A stretch of 64,000 bases of DNA from contig QNQO01000505.1 of the NCBI GenBank assembly GCA_003290165.1, positions 1-64,000 of the forward strand, read 5' to 3'. Shown here piece by piece: positions 46,451 through 58,945 of this stretch (positions are counted from its first letter, which is position 1; the number at the start of each line of letters is the position of its first letter). The notes beneath the pieces were generated by a model that had not been told where the DNA came from, searched no databases, and saw only the letters and a list, made by a program, of their open reading frames with translations. The DNA is from Berberis thunbergii. Taxonomy: Eukaryota; Streptophyta; Magnoliopsida; Ranunculales; Berberidaceae. The position numbers and the translations under genes were made by a program.

Positions 46451-47324
46451 ATCAATATTGAGAGGCATTCCATCTTCCATTCACTGTCAAAACAATTCGA
46501 GTGGAAACTTTGCCAATAATGCCTTTTAATTTTATCCTTTTTATTGATCGTTTTGTTCTCATTTTCGCTCATCTTCCTTGTATTCTTTGCCCGTGAGGAT
46601 ATGAGGTAAACATGCAATTGGTTTCATCTGTAGAATCACAGGCGTGTTGCAATACAAGCCGTATTCTGTCTGTAACTTACGAACTCGTGTAGTGGATAAT
46701 TCTATCGTGTCATATTTAAAATAAACTGCGACACTTCAATTTCAAATAAATTATCTGAAACTGGAGGCAATGAAATAATTAAATGTCACAAAGGAAAAGA
46801 AAAAACATAATTGCCAACCTTGATCAATGAAATTGACACATACTAATAATATTCAGGTAATTATCCAAGCTAGTGTGTGGGCATGTTCAAATGCCCTTAG
46901 CCACAATAACAAATGTTTATGGATAGAGGTTATTTGTTTTTGCACCTTAATATTGCGTGATTTTATTTATTCAGCTATGAATTTTTTTTATTTTTTTTTT
47001 AATGTTGGACATTGACAGAATTAGAAGGAAAATAAAAATATCCCTTTAGCCCAGTAGTATAAAATGTAATTGATAAGTTTGGGGTTTATTTCTTCTTTGT
47101 TTAGGATTCTTGCAGTTGGTTTTGAAAACCAATTTTCATTGTTTCTCTCATCAAAACCATCTTTTCACTCCTTCAAATAATGGAATAGTAAATTAATCAA
47201 CGAGTTTCCAATCTCTTGCTCTCTTCATTTCTCAATGTTTGAGATCATTTCGGTCCTTTCCCCAAGATTTGTCGTCAACCTTAGGATGAAAAAAAGAGAT
47301 GTCTACTTATTTGTTATGGACATT
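46451..47324. other. AT-rich intergenic stretch after NDPK
   Basis: No gene or repeat end recognised. Confidence 0.5.
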
Positions 47325-47902
47325 TACTAAAGTCTAGTAAATCTGTCCCACATAGAAAATGAGATAGTGTCCCTGAATTTCGGCAAATATATACGCTCGA
47401 TTGATACCAATTTTCAAGCTCATCAACCCACAAAGATTGTAACACTCTAAGTTGTCTAATGAACACAATTTGAATCACTTGAAAATGTTGTGAAATGAAA
47501 AAGTTATGACAATTTTACGACAAACACTCAAACTATCCAGAAAAACAGTTTGTTTTCACCCATTCGAATTGGGCAATGCGAGCGGGAGACTTGTGAATGT
47601 GAGACTTCCACTCGCATGGCCCTTTGCGAATATCAGAGTCTCACTCACATTGTCCCATGCAAATTGGTGAAAACACTTTTTTTTTTTTTTTACAGTTTGA
47701 GTGTTTGTCGTAAAATGGTCATAACTTTCTCATTTCAAAATTTTTTCTAGTGATTTAAATTATGTTCATTAGATAACTCAGAATACTACATTATTCATGT
47801 TTTGATGAGCTTGAAAATCGATCTCAATTGAGTGTATATGTTGGCCGAAAGTCAGGGACACTATCCCATTCTCTTTGCGGGACAGATATGCGTGACTTTA
47901 GT
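47325..47902. repeat. Long inverted repeat (arms about 250 bp)
   Basis: The left arm 47,325-47,573 and right arm 47,655-47,902 are inverted copies. Left AGTGTCCCTGAATTTCGGC pairs with right GCCGAAAGTCAGGGACACT, and left CATTTGAATCACTTGAAAAT-like sequence pairs with its complement. The 80-bp loop also contains a smaller imperfect palindrome of GAGACTTCCACTC / GAGTCTCACTC type. Transcription across it would give a long hairpin RNA. It could also be the end region of an unrecognised transposon. Confidence 0.8.
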
Positions 47903-48415
47903 AAAATGACCATAACTTGCTCATTTCAAAACATTTTCAAGTAATTCAAATTGTGTTTATTAGATAACTAAGAGTACCACATTTTCGTGTTTTGATGAGC
48001 TTCAGAATTGATCTTAATCGAGCGTATAATTTAGCCGAAATTCAGGGACCCTACCCCATTTTCTTTGCCGGACAAATTTGCGTGACTTTAGTAAAATGAC
48101 CATAACTTGCTCATTCATAACATTTTAAACTGATTCAAATTGTGTTTATTAACAGAGTACTACAATTGTTATGTTTTGATGAGCTAGAGAATCGGTCTCA
48201 ATTGAGTGTATCAATTGGTCGAAATCAAGAACAATATATTTGTTTTGAAAGTTTTGAGTTTAGTAAAATGACCATAAATGGTTCAATTCAAAAAGTTTTT
48301 AATTCATTCAAATTGTCTTGATTAGTTGACTAAGAGTAATACAATTTTCACGTTTTGATGAGCTTGAAAATCAATCTCAATTGAGCGTTGAAATTGAACC
48401 AAAGTTAGGGATAAT
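47694..48415. repeat. Tandem array continuing the right arm
   Basis: Four head-to-tail copies of a 170-192-bp unit containing AAAATGACCATAACTTGCTC and GTTTTGATGAGCTT. Spacings between CATAACTT markers (47,719; 47,911; 48,101; 48,271) are 192, 190 and 170. Confidence 0.85.
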
Positions 48416-48424
48416 ACCCTATTT

Positions 48425-48970
48425 TCAGGAACAAAGAGAGAGAGAGAGGCGGTCGGGTGGTGGTGGTGCTTGTCGGAGAAAAAATGGAGATAGGTGGTGG
48501 TGGCAGGAGGGGGAAATGTGTCGGGGTGGTGGTGGTGGTGGTAGTGTAATGGAGAAGAGAGGGAGAGAGGATAAGAAGATAAAGTAAAGAAAAGGAAAAA
48601 AAAGGAAGAGAGAGAAAAAAAATTTAATTTTGGATTTTTATTGGTGGTGTGGAAGAGAAGTGGTGGTGTGAAAAATAAAGGGGTGGTGTGGGAAAGAAAA
48701 AAGTTAAATTGGTGGTGTGGAACAATACTTTTGGTGATGTGAAATAATATTTGCCAAAGAAAAAAAGGTCATAAGAAAGGCATTGATACCACCACTACAA
48801 TTCCTTTTTCTTTATTTTTTTTCTCTCCCCTTTAATTCTTCTCAACGGGAATGAAAACAACAACGACACAACAACAAGCGGTACCTCCATCTCGTCCTTT
48901 CTTTTTTCTCTCCTCATTTGCTTCTATCCTCTCTCTTCTTTCTCTCGTCATTTCTTATTTCTCTGCTTCT
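48425..48970. repeat. Purine-rich and pyrimidine-rich low-complexity DNA
   Basis: GA and GGT repeats on the plus strand at 48,430-48,720, then CT-rich DNA at 48,890-48,970. The open frames here (for instance at 48,381 and 48,851) are composition artefacts. Confidence 0.75.
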
Positions 48971-48999
48971 CTTCTCTCTCGCTTCCTGTTGAGACAAAA

Positions 49000-51050
49000 T
49001 ATATATAGAAAAAAACAAACAAACAAATGGTTTTTAAGTGGCGATGTCAAATAGTAAGTTGAGGGTAGTAGTGTCAAAAAATCACTGCCAGGAAAACTAA
49101 CCACGAACTTTGTTCATGTTTCAATAAACATGCTTTAATAAAGTTTCTAATGTTTTTTATATTTTGCATCCATAAGATATGAATCTAATATTTATTAAAC
49201 ATTTTTGTAGAATTGGGATATCATTGTCTAGGAGTTCAAAAAACCCATTAAAAAACAGAAGTATAATGGTGGGCGTCATTGGAAATTGGCAAATAAGGTA
49301 GTTACTTATAAGATGATTGGAAATAACTTATTTTATTAAAAAAAATTGCTACTATTGTGTGATAAATTTGTAGATTTCTGTCATATTTTTTCCTTGCTCA
49401 ATGTTGGTGCATATAGACACAGAGTCATTTGATAATGTGATGCAGAAGATGTTCAGATTAGTTGGTGATGCATAATTCTGATGTACATAAGCAGTTTAAC
49501 TCATTTTTATATATTGTGGGTTCCTTTTATTCTCATGTTTTTGAAAAGAAAACCGGTGGAAACCTTGCTTTTGATAATGTGATTTTTGGACACTCTACAC
49601 TTTTAATAGATGATGTATAGGATAGATATATGATAAATATGCTAAGAAAGTTAGATGTATACAAAACCAACCTTTTTGAATGTTTTGGATTCTATACAAG
49701 GTTATATGCTTTGGGTATGAACCCTGATTTCATTTAACTAACTATCTTTTTATGTGAAGTAACTTGTGCAGTGGACTGAAATATGTTCGTTGGTTAGAAT
49801 TAAGGGTGAGTTTTAATGTCCACTACGTTCACTTATTTGAATATAATATCATGTATTATTCCTTTGCAGGATAAGATTATGGTACTCGGGTGTTGAGAGG
49901 CATAATCGTGATTGTGAGACGTCTTACTATCCTCGAGTACTATACAAGTAGATTCATATTGATTTATTCACATTATCATATTTAAATGCAACATGAGGGT
50001 TAGAAGAAACAGACAACCATCATATAGCTTTATTTGTTATTCTCATTGGATTTTCGTTGGTTTATTTAGAGCTTTGATGTACTTAAATGTTTTATACTGC
50101 AATATTTTGATAATTAAAAGATAACTTTGGTGTGTGGAGATATTATTTATCTGGTGTTCATGACATTGATTGCCATTATAAATTTTTATGACAGGTTTAG
50201 ACAGGTTTCAATAATGAAAAAAACAAGGAAAACTCTGTCGAAATTTTGATGTTTTAATTGTTCAAAAGTTATTTTGGCCAAAAGTATTGTAAGTCTCTTT
50301 AATTGTTCATGACATTGATTGTCATTATAGTCACTTATGTGATGTATAATTTCTTATGATAGGGTCAGACAAGTAACTTTATTCAAAAAATTACATTTTT
50401 TTTGGATATAATGATATTGTATGCATGTCTCTTCGACTATTGAAAACCATGTTCTACTACAAAACCTCTTTTAATACTGAAAACAGTGATTATATGTTGC
50501 GTTGTTAGAGTAATTTTTTGTGAATGCCAAATTATGTGAGATACAAATGCTTACGACAAGTTTAAATATTGAAAAAGGGGAAGCTTTGTCAAAAATTTGA
50601 ATATTTTTTAATTTTTGAAAAAAATGCATCTCGATATTCTTCTAAACCGAATGTGCCATTCTGTTTGCCCTAATTATATTATGTTTCTTCAACTGCTAAG
50701 CTCCTGTCATACTACAAAACTTGTTTAGTATTAAAACTGATGGCTGCTTTACTAAACCAGATATCAATTTTAGAAAGAAAAAAAACTCACTTGGACAAAC
50801 ATGAGATATTTCTTAATGTTGAATTCTTTCCGTCATATTTTTAGTTAAGCTGACATTTGGTGGAGATTAAATTCCTTGGCACATTGATTGCGTTGGTCAG
50901 TTTTATTAACATTGTTTTACTGTTTAAGAGTATTAACTTTTTACAAAGTTAATTCATCATAACTATTGTAATAGACAATTATACAAGTGTTTACCAAGTT
51001 TTGGACTCTCTCACACACGGTCACAGAAGGTGTAGTGGTTGTGTTAAGAT
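49000..51050. other. AT-rich stretch with weak 150-200-bp repeats
   Basis: GTTCATGACATTGATTG with its surroundings recurs at about 50,156 and 50,305, and a related block containing GACAAGTTTAAATATTGAAA is near 50,555. No coding sequence recognised. Confidence 0.5.
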
Positions 51051-51051
51051 T

Positions 51052-52106
51052 TAAGGGTGGGCATGGGATCGGATTGACCTCATCCCTATGTTATCCCGTT
51101 CGGTCAGAATTGAAACGGGATAGATCTCATTCCGACCTCGTCCCATTCGATAAAAAATATTAAGGGGAAGAAAAATATTAATTGAAACGAAATCAACAAA
51201 CAATAAAAAATATTTGCTGATACATGTTGTTCCATTTTACATTCATATGCAATTAACTAATATCATACAATTGAAGAAAATTCATTTGCCTTTGTGAATA
51301 ACTTCATTGTAAAATAATAAAATTGGGGAAGAATAGAAGACCCCTCCATGCACTTGGATATTAAGGCTAGCTCGTTCAAGTCTGATTCATGATTGAGCTC
51401 GACATCAGGTTAAACTTGGGCGTTGAACCCAATCATGTTACACAACTGGTAAGAGCTGTTTTCATTCTTACAAATATAAAGCAGAAGCAATGCTTATTTT
51501 TCTTATACAAATACCATCATGGCAATGTGAATCGAAGAGGAGGTCTTGAATATAGCACCTTTTGGTAAGTGTTGCCATAGCAGACACTTCTTGCTAGTTT
51601 AGGTCAGTAAACTAATAAAGAGATAGAGGTTACCAAATAACACATTTAATTTCGGATGTGAAATAGAGTTTTTCATGACTATTATGGTTGGTCATTGGAC
51701 ATGCATTCTCATACACACAAAGGGGTCAAGCAGGCTACATTCCAAATATCCCTCCCTTTGTTGTTTAACCAAAATAAAAATAAAAATGAGAAGATATAGA
51801 CAAACGCAGTCAAATAGCCTTTTATGCTCATTAACTAATATCATACAGATGTAAATCATTTTAGACTTTCAAGTTTGAATAATAATGTTCTCATTCCTAA
51901 TAAACTATATGGTGCAAAAGATCTAAAAATAAGGACAATATAAGTTCTAACCTAAGTTCGGGACAGGACGAGATTGAAAATCTCTATCCTGATCTCGTCT
52001 CACTCTAGATCGGGACGGAAGGAATTGGGATGGGTTTAATTAATCCTATAAATACCCAAAAAAATTGAGACGAGATTGGGATCGCGGGATGGGATGCCCA
52101 TCCCTA
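51052..52106. mobile_element. hAT-like non-autonomous element (1,055 bp)
   Basis: Ends TAAGGGTGGGCATGGG and (reverse) TAGGGATGGGCATCCC. The candidate 8-bp duplication, TTAAGATT versus TTAAAATC, matches at six of eight positions. The subterminal regions at both ends have repeated GGGATGAGAT / ATCTCGTC words. No transposase. Confidence 0.7.
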
Positions 52107-52114
52107 TTAAAATC

Positions 52115-52577
52115 AATCATTCTTCTTCATTGGAACGAAGCAACATGTGTCACTTGCGAACCTTGTTCAAAGTTTCAATTAAAATTAGGATTCCCATTTC
52201 GATTTTCCAACTTCAATCTCAATCTTGTCCACCAACCCCCTCGAAACAGTCACAATCTCTCATTATATTGTCAAAATTTCTCGTTTTCCATTTATTTGTT
52301 CAAAATTTAGAGGAGCCCTTCATTTCTGATGTCAGCGACCAATTTTGTGCAAGAGATTTGAAAATTTGGCTTCGGTTAAGAGTTTAAGCGTTACAAAGTT
52401 GAAGTTTCTCGTGGGAGGCGAAGAGAGGTCAGGCAAATCGAAAAAGCAAAAGCCAAATGGAAGTAATTACACTCTACATGGATGCAAAAATGGTGAGGAG
52501 GTGGAATCTTATCCCTTTGGAAGCACAAGCAGAAATGAGAAGGTTGTTGTTAAAACATTTTGATCGGCCAGGACGTG
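52115..52577. other. Short unassigned stretch before E3
   Basis: Open frames at 52,065-52,563 have no recognisable motif. No splice structure I can support. Confidence 0.4.
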
Positions 52578-53146
52578 TGATGCATCCAAAAATCGTCCTC
52601 CTGTGAGTTTGACCTATAAAACAAATGTTAGACTACCAAATATCACCTTTTTGGTGGCCGAAGGCACTCCGATGCTTAAGTCAACAACTCTATTTGAAGA
52701 AGGAAGTAAATTTGGACAAAACTCAGTTAAAGTTGCATACCTGTGTCAAATGTTCCCTTTACCTTTTATAATGGTCGCAGTTAATTCTCTGAATGACTTT
52801 AAGAATGTGAGGTGCAACGGAAGGAGATGTTTCTCGGAACAGTCTCCTCGTTAATGGAGATGCGTCCGTGGAGGCGTCACTCCCTCCACGACTCTTTTTG
52901 GTGCAACGTTTCTCTTCTTTATGAGAGACCTCGTGTTGGGCCTGGGTTTGGGCTTTGATTCATTCAGGCCCGGATTCGAGCTTTGTTTATGTCTTCTTGT
53001 TGGAGGGCCTTGTCTGGGCCTCTATGATTGGCTTTATTCTTTTTGGGTTTTATGAGCTGGCCCAATAGACTTGACGTTATATCCTCATGATGGATCCTCT
53101 CTGCCACGTGTACAACCATGATGACCGGTCTATTTTGATATATCAT
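52578..53146 (-). repeat. E3 3' LTR
   Basis: Plus-strand start TGATGCATCCAAAAATCGTC matches 58,777 onward (TGATGCGTCCAAAAAAGTCC). The far end is placed at GATATATCA, after which the minus strand would read a purine-rich TAGGGGAGTAG. That edge is tentative. Confidence 0.7.
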
Positions 53147-53479
53147 TAGCTACTCCCCTATTTAGTTAGTGGGTATGCTGGCGTGGCCACTAAATTCGTA
53201 ACGATTTATGTTTAAATTCCATCATTGCCTTGTATTTAATGCAGTCAGTAACTTTTTGTGGGTTGGTGTCTCGATTTTTTTCTTGCATGTTCATTTTTGC
53301 ACACATTATTGGGATTTCTTGTAGCCATCATACCCCGCACACTGACCCATGAACCGCCCCTTCATTGCTCGGCTCAATAAAAAGAGATGTGACGAACTTG
53401 TTTTCCCTTTTTACGTTATCTTTGAAATTAGGGTATGTTCATTCCTTTGCCTTCTTAATTTTCATTGCTTCTCTGTTAT

Positions 53480-55440
53480 TTAACGATGTCCGTTGGCGAT
53501 AAACTAAGAGGTAAGTTGCTAGCTCTGTGTGAGGCTCATTTTCTCCCAATAGAGCTACTCAGGTGACGCTGGACAATCTTCGTTCTGATTATAATCTGCT
53601 GCCCGACTATGAGATTATCATGCCTGGACAGGATGATAGTTTTCTTAAACCAAAGCCTGGATACATCGTACTGTATTCGTGCATGTTTTCTTCTGTCTTT
53701 CGGTTCCCAGTTCTGGAGATGTTATGCGAGTATTTGAACTTCTTGGTTATTCCTCCTGCCCAAATGGGTCCTAATGGTAGGAAGGTAATGGTTTCTTCTT
53801 ACGCGAAGGCTATTCTGTCCGACATTCCTTTGACTATGGATGTTTTGTGTTTGATGGTTGGTCTGTTGGTGAACAGGGATATCCACTTCCTCCATTCTCT
53901 TGTCTGCTTTGAGAAACTTAATGATGACATCTGCAATTGGTCAAGGTCTTGGTTTTATGCTTTTGTGAACTCTGGCTACTTCCAACTATGAGGTCGTTTG
54001 ATTTTTCAATCATTCTAAGTTTTCAATAAGCGGAAGAATCTTTAGTTGACTGCTGAAGGGGAGAGGATCAATGACCACTTCCCGATGCTTCACCGGTTTC
54101 CCGTGGAACAATTCTTTCCGAGAGCATCCTGGAGTGTAGTGGTTTGTACACTATGAATAAAGTGGAGTGAATCTTATTTATTGAGTCTCATGTTGAGGTA
54201 TTTTTTGCTCATGCTGGCGTAAGTGATGCTTACATTGATTGGGAAGTGAGTTCGGACAGACGTGTTATGGATCTTGATGCTCTTGTTAATGTCATAGTTC
54301 CTGCTGCCAGAAAAAGAAAACTTGTGAGGTCCACGAGTCCGTCAAGGCAATTGCCGGTAGATCTTGGTCGAGTTCCAAGAGAGAAACGACTTTCTACCCA
54401 TGGTTCATTTGGATTGCATCCTGTCTGAATCTTGTTCGGGATGTTACGGAGGCTACCTCTTACCCAAGTCCTTCCCAACGACAATGTTGCAAGAGGGGAC
54501 CACGGATCTTTCGAAGAAGCCGATGATCTGAGGTTGGCGTTGGAGATAAGCGAGAAGGAGACTACTCATCCGTTGGATGATAATGAAAAGAGACTTCTTT
54601 ATGCTAATGGTGTTTCGGGCGTTGCTGAATTTTCTAATGATGATCCTTAGATTATCAATGATAAAAAGCTTCAACTAACGGTGGAACAGTCTAAAGATGT
54701 TGATGGTGGTCAGAGTTTCGAGGTTCACTCTCATTTTCTTTCTATTGATGTCTGCAAGGCGGCCGGGTTCTTAATTAATTCTCTTGTCCGTCAGCGTTCT
54801 CATAGTCCCGCCGTCACTGCTAGTTCTGCTCCTGTCATGGTTGTTCCTCGACAGGAGGGTAAAAGTTATTTTTTTTGTCGTTACTGCTATTTCTTCCGCC
54901 CTTTTGACTGTCAAGGGTGGTTCTTCAGTACTTCTGGATCCTAGTATTCTTCATCCACAGGTTGGTTGGACCGAGCCTGGCTCAAAAGATATATGTATCA
55001 AGTTGAATGGCAAGTTTTGCTGGTTCACTCAGCTTGACGTGCAAGATGGTGCATGCAAGTTGATAATGAGTGGTACAAGAATTAGTGGAAAGGCTTTCGA
55101 TGCCTGTACTGGATCCATTTGATCAACTCGATCATGGTTTTTAGCAGATAATGGACGTGATGAATCATCTCGCCTATGCAGGAGTGATGGGCTCGGTCTA
55201 TCGAGCTGGTCGTGATCAAGTGGCTTCTTTAGAGAGGAGGTTGGCGACACTGTTGCTGGTGTTTTCTCATGTTCTTTCCCAATTCGATGTGTTGAGAGTG
55301 CAGTGCACAGAGTCAGAGAAAACTGCAAAGGCTGCTCGAAAGTCATTGATTGAAGCGAAAAGTATGCGGGATAAATCTGCTGCTAAGCATGATTCTTTGA
55401 AAACCAAGTTGGATGGGGTTCGTACCCGTTATTTGTGATA
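53480..55440 (+). pseudogene. Antisense gene of E3 (putative gypsy-type transposon protein)
   Basis: Plus strand, opposite to gag. A short ATG-led piece at 53,486 (MSVGDKLRGKLLAL) precedes a long frame, 53,563-53,991, that lacks its own ATG. It carries FRFPVLEMLCEYLNFLVIPPAQ, the E3 version of the E2 FPVLEEIWDFLGIPPAQ motif. After a gap with stops come 54,246-54,428, 54,432-54,650 and a coiled-coil frame, 55,151-55,438 (KTAKAARKSLIEAKSMRDKS). The order of conserved front motif then coiled coil is the same as in E2. Broken in this copy. Confidence 0.65.
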
Positions 55441-56027
55441 TCACTGATATGTGGGTGGAACAAATAACTATTGCGATCGATGATGTCAAGGAAAATACTT
55501 TCGTTATGCTTACCACCGCAGAGAGTTAGCTTGCCGCAACAAAAAATGAACTTGCCACCACAAAGGATTGGCTTCATATTGTTGAAACTGAAGATTGGAA
55601 GCGAGTTGTTGATGGACAGGTTGAGCTTCTTGACTATATCAAAGAGCTCGGCGAGGATTTATCTAGGTACAATCACTTGGTTGGTGAAGCTTTTGAAGAC
55701 GATGAGGTCGAAGAATCTGCTCCAGTAGTTGAGGAGCCATTGCTTTCTCCCTCTCCTGAAGAGGGGCCTTCCCTTGTTCCCCTACTTCTTCATCTCCTTT
55801 TCCGGATCTAATAGAGTAGTATTATCAATGAAATGAACTTTTTTATTTTTTTTTCTTTTCAGTTCAGTTGTAGTTGTCTTGGATTTTGCTTTGAATTCCT
55901 TTGTAGTTGCTTACGTGTTTTAGCTCATCATTTGTCTAATGGTGGGTCAGTGTTATCCTTCTTGATGTGTTGCAAAGAGTTTGCTTTTGCATGTTGTTCC
56001 TCGAATCATGTTGATTTGTTCCTCTAA

Positions 56028-56350
56028 TTTTGACTTTGTTGATTCGACGTGTCTGTCGACTCGAAGTTCTTGTGTTAAGTCAACTTGTTCGTTGAGCTTT
56101 TACTTTGTTAACTCGACGTCTAGAAGTTTTTGTGTTAATCAACTTGTTCTTTGAGCTTCTACTTCATTAACTCGATGTCTTGGTCGACTGAAAGTTTTTG
56201 TGTTAAGTTGAGTCATTTGTTCCACTTTTACTTCGTTAACTCGACGTTTCAGTCGACTCGAAGTTTTTGTATTAAGTCAACTTGTTCTTTGAGCTTCTAC
56301 TTCATTAACTTGACGTGTTAGTCGATTTGATGTTTTTATGTTGAGTTGAC
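56028..56350. repeat. E3 tandem repeat 1 (about 65 bp unit)
   Basis: About five copies of a unit with TTAACTCGACGT, GTCGACTCGAAGTTTTTGTG and TTAAGTCAACTTGTTC. Confidence 0.85.
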
Positions 56351-56589
56351 TTGGGTGTCCAACTTTTACTTCATGGTTGATCAGACTAGAAGTTTATACA
56401 TATCCGACCTTTGTCGTGATTTCCTATTACTAGGTACGTCGATTTCTTTGTATGGGTAATTCTTCAACGTATCTATTTTACCGTCCACACAAAAAATGGG
56501 GTTTTGAATTCGTAATCTTTTTGATATTCCCTTTTGGATGTTCTCACCAACCTTAACTATTAAAGCATTTACGTTGGTTTGAAGTACGA

Positions 56590-56745
56590 TTTGCTTTGTC
56601 TTCCTTTGCTTGATATCAATCATTGTATTATAGATTAATGTTTTTGTTGTTTTGTCTTCCTTTGCTTGATGTTGGTCCTCGTATTAGAGATTGATTTTTT
56701 GTTGCTTTGTCTTCCTTTGCTTGATGTTGGTCCTCATATGTAGTA
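56590..56745. repeat. E3 tandem repeat 2 (about 65 bp unit)
   Basis: Three copies marked by GCTTTGTCTTCCTTTGCTTG. Confidence 0.85.
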
Positions 56746-56807
56746 TATTTTTCGTGCTAGCAGACTCAAGGTGCTTCTCTATTTGATGGTTGGGTAGTGC
56801 TGGCTTA

Positions 56808-56915
56808 TTCAATCATGTTCACATAATTACCAAACTGTCCGATCATGCTTATGTCAACACCAAACTATCCAATCATGCTTATATCAACACCGAATTGTCC
56901 AATCATGCTGACGCT
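56808..56915. repeat. E3 tandem repeat 3 (33 bp unit)
   Basis: Three to four copies of a 33-bp unit with CCAATCATGCTTATATCAAC. The unit is a multiple of three, so the frame across it repeats SNHAYINTEL-like words by arithmetic alone. Confidence 0.85.
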
Positions 56916-57639
56916 GAGTCCATATTTTGTGTCAACCGCCGAGGTTCGGTCGAGTTCGTTGTTGTCAGTTTTGTCGTTAGTGATTCGGGTCGAGCTTACA
57001 TTCGTCTGTAGGATTTTCGAATCGTATTAGTTGGTTGATGCAAACTTCACCACGTTTTGTGCATTCGTGAAATGGCTTGTCTGGTTTCGTTAGTCTTGCT
57101 ATGATGTAAATCAGTTCGAGTGGGAAGTGTTTTTGGCTGTTTATTCTGTTATGTTGTGTATTTTGCTTCATCTAACTATGCAATGTGGGTGTATATTAGC
57201 TTTTTGGGCTGTTATTTTCATCCCGCAGTGTTATCTGCTTTCTCCATCCATGTGAGCTGTTTATCTGACATTTTGATGAACTCGTCGTGTCTTCCATTCT
57301 TAATCAATGCTTATTTTGTATTTTAGATTGTAGAAGTCTTCGGTATCGTGCCCATGATCCTTAAAAAATGAATAATATTTGTTTTTTTCCTTCCTTCTGG
57401 GTTTTCTTTCATCCTAAGCGACTAGCTGATGTTATCCCATTTTGCTATGTGCTTCAGTATATTGGCTCAACTTGTTTTCAGGGTTGTATATAGTTTGTAT
57501 GTATTATTCATCACACTCGTTACTCGCTCGTGTCAAGGTCGCACTGATTGTAGCTTCTCGGATTATTGTTGTTTCAAATCAATCCTTCTATCATTCTGGT
57601 GCTTCTTCGAATGGATGTTATCTTCCCGTTGTCCGTCAT

Positions 57640-58200
57640 CTCATCTTCTTTCCTCATTTCTCTTTCGTTTCCTTGAAAGACTCTCTCTTTCCTGGTCAAT
57701 TTTCCTCCTGGCCGCCTTCATCTTCTTTAGAGAAATGTGTTTTTGAGCCATTTTCAATAAAACTACCATGTTTCTTGGAGACTCCAGGTTAAGAGCGTCA
57801 AAGATGGGGCATCTCTTCAGTTCAGCGATGAAGGTTGTAGCGGCTGTATCGTCGCCACATTCATCGCTCATCGTCAATTTGTTGGTAAAGCGAGTGATGT
57901 ATTCCCGTATTGTCTCCTTGGGCTTTTTCTTGATGTGAAGAAGGTAGTGTGGTCATTTCCTCATTTTCTGTCTCCTGATGAATCTGGTGATAAAAGTGGT
58001 GGCTAACACCTTAAAAGAGTTTATCGACCTTGGGGGTAGGCTGCTGAACCAATTTATTTCTGTGGAGGTGAGGCTAGTTAGAAATGTCTCGCACAATATT
58101 GACTCAATGGTTTCCTTCAGGGCCATCGTGTGGTGGAAGTGTCTTAGGTGATCAGTTGGGCAGCAGTACTATCATACAATTCAATTTTGGCGGAGTGAAA
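57640..58200 (-). pseudogene. E3 gag core
   Basis: Minus strand. It aligns with E2 and E4 gag: a segment near 58,030 encodes a PPKSINSF-like stretch, then EYITRFTNKLTMSDECGDD and LNLESPRNMVVLLKMAQKHI. An in-frame stop lies between parts, and no zinc knuckle is seen after the basic tail RKRKRNEERR. Confidence 0.7.
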
Positions 58201-58755
58201 ATTTTCGGCATTGGCATTTTCATGAGGGTGCCGAAAAAAGGTATAATATGTTGGGATCCATGACCCCTATTTTGAATGGGATTTCGGCAAGCGTTCCGTC
58301 AAACTGAATGGGATTTTGGCAAGCGTTCCATCAAACTAGGACTTCGTCACTTCCGTGAGTTCAGTTGGCAGAGTTTTGCTGGGGCAGTGCCTGAATAGGG
58401 AGTTGGCTGGATGTGCTCCTGGGTGACTTTTACTAGCATCTTTGTTATGTAGTTCATCTAGGCCATGAGCAGGTCTACCTGAGGCTCCGTAGAAGTGTCG
58501 CCAGATGTTTGGGTTGTCTGGGCTACTGCATGCTATGGATCCGTATTCTCGGGTGCCATCGGTTCGATGATCCAGGTTGCGTCTTGTTCGTGAGCTGTTA
58601 GTGATGCATTATAGCCAGTAGGAGAGTTGTCGCGATCACCATTGGGTTGAGGTTCTGTAGAGTGTATCATTTGTTCTGACGACTTGTTGATCTTCTATAA
58701 GATTGTGTGAGCTTTGTCACTGTGGATCTTTTTTTTTAGAAAGGAAACTCGTCGT

Positions 58756-58773
58756 TCCCCACGAACGGCGCCA
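58756..58773 (-). other. E3 primer binding site
   Basis: Minus strand TGGCGCCGTTCGTGGGGA, three bases from the LTR. It is the same type as the E2 site, with three differences. Confidence 0.8.
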
Positions 58774-58872
58774 AATTGATGCGTCCAAAAAAGTCCTCCT
58801 GTGAGTTTGACTTGCAAAACAAATGTTAGACTACCAATGACCTTTTTTTGGTGGCCGAAGGCACTCCGATGC

Positions 58873-58945
58873 TTTTTTTTGGGGGGGGGGGGGGGAGGCG
58901 AGGCCTGCCAGTGACCACCCCCCCTCCCCCCCCCCCCCCCCCGCC
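58873..58945. repeat. Homopolymer junction T8, G15 and C-rich tract
   Basis: The E3 5' LTR stops abruptly at T8 followed by 15 G, a short GC-rich spacer and a C-rich tract of more than 20. The G and C tracts are complementary. This is unlike anything else in the window and may be an assembly or sequencing artefact. Confidence 0.75.

Larger units (their letters stand above)
52578..58872 (-). mobile_element. E3: Tat-like retroelement, minus strand, 5' LTR truncated
   Basis: Minus-strand order: remnant of 5' LTR (58,777-58,872), primer site 58,773-58,756, gag (about 58,200-57,640), three tandem-repeat blocks, antisense gene on the plus strand (53,480-55,440), 3' LTR (52,578-53,146). LTR sequence and layout place it in the same group as E2 and E4, but more distant from them. 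No protease or polymerase is recognisable. Confidence 0.8.

Noticed and set aside
47325..48415. Mutator-like element with long terminal inverted repeats
   Set aside because: The arms are separated by only 80 bp and no 9-bp duplication was found; left as an inverted/tandem repeat.
48381..48587. Glycine/arginine-rich open frame
   Set aside because: Made by GA and GGT simple repeats; no conserved motif or gene signals.
56790..57011. Frame with repeated SNHAYINTEL-like words
   Set aside because: A 33-bp tandem repeat keeps any frame open; no support as a protein.
57429..57792. Overlapping plus-strand frames of about 105-116 codons
   Set aside because: They lie opposite the E3 gag region and shadow it; hydrophobic composition follows from T-rich antisense DNA.
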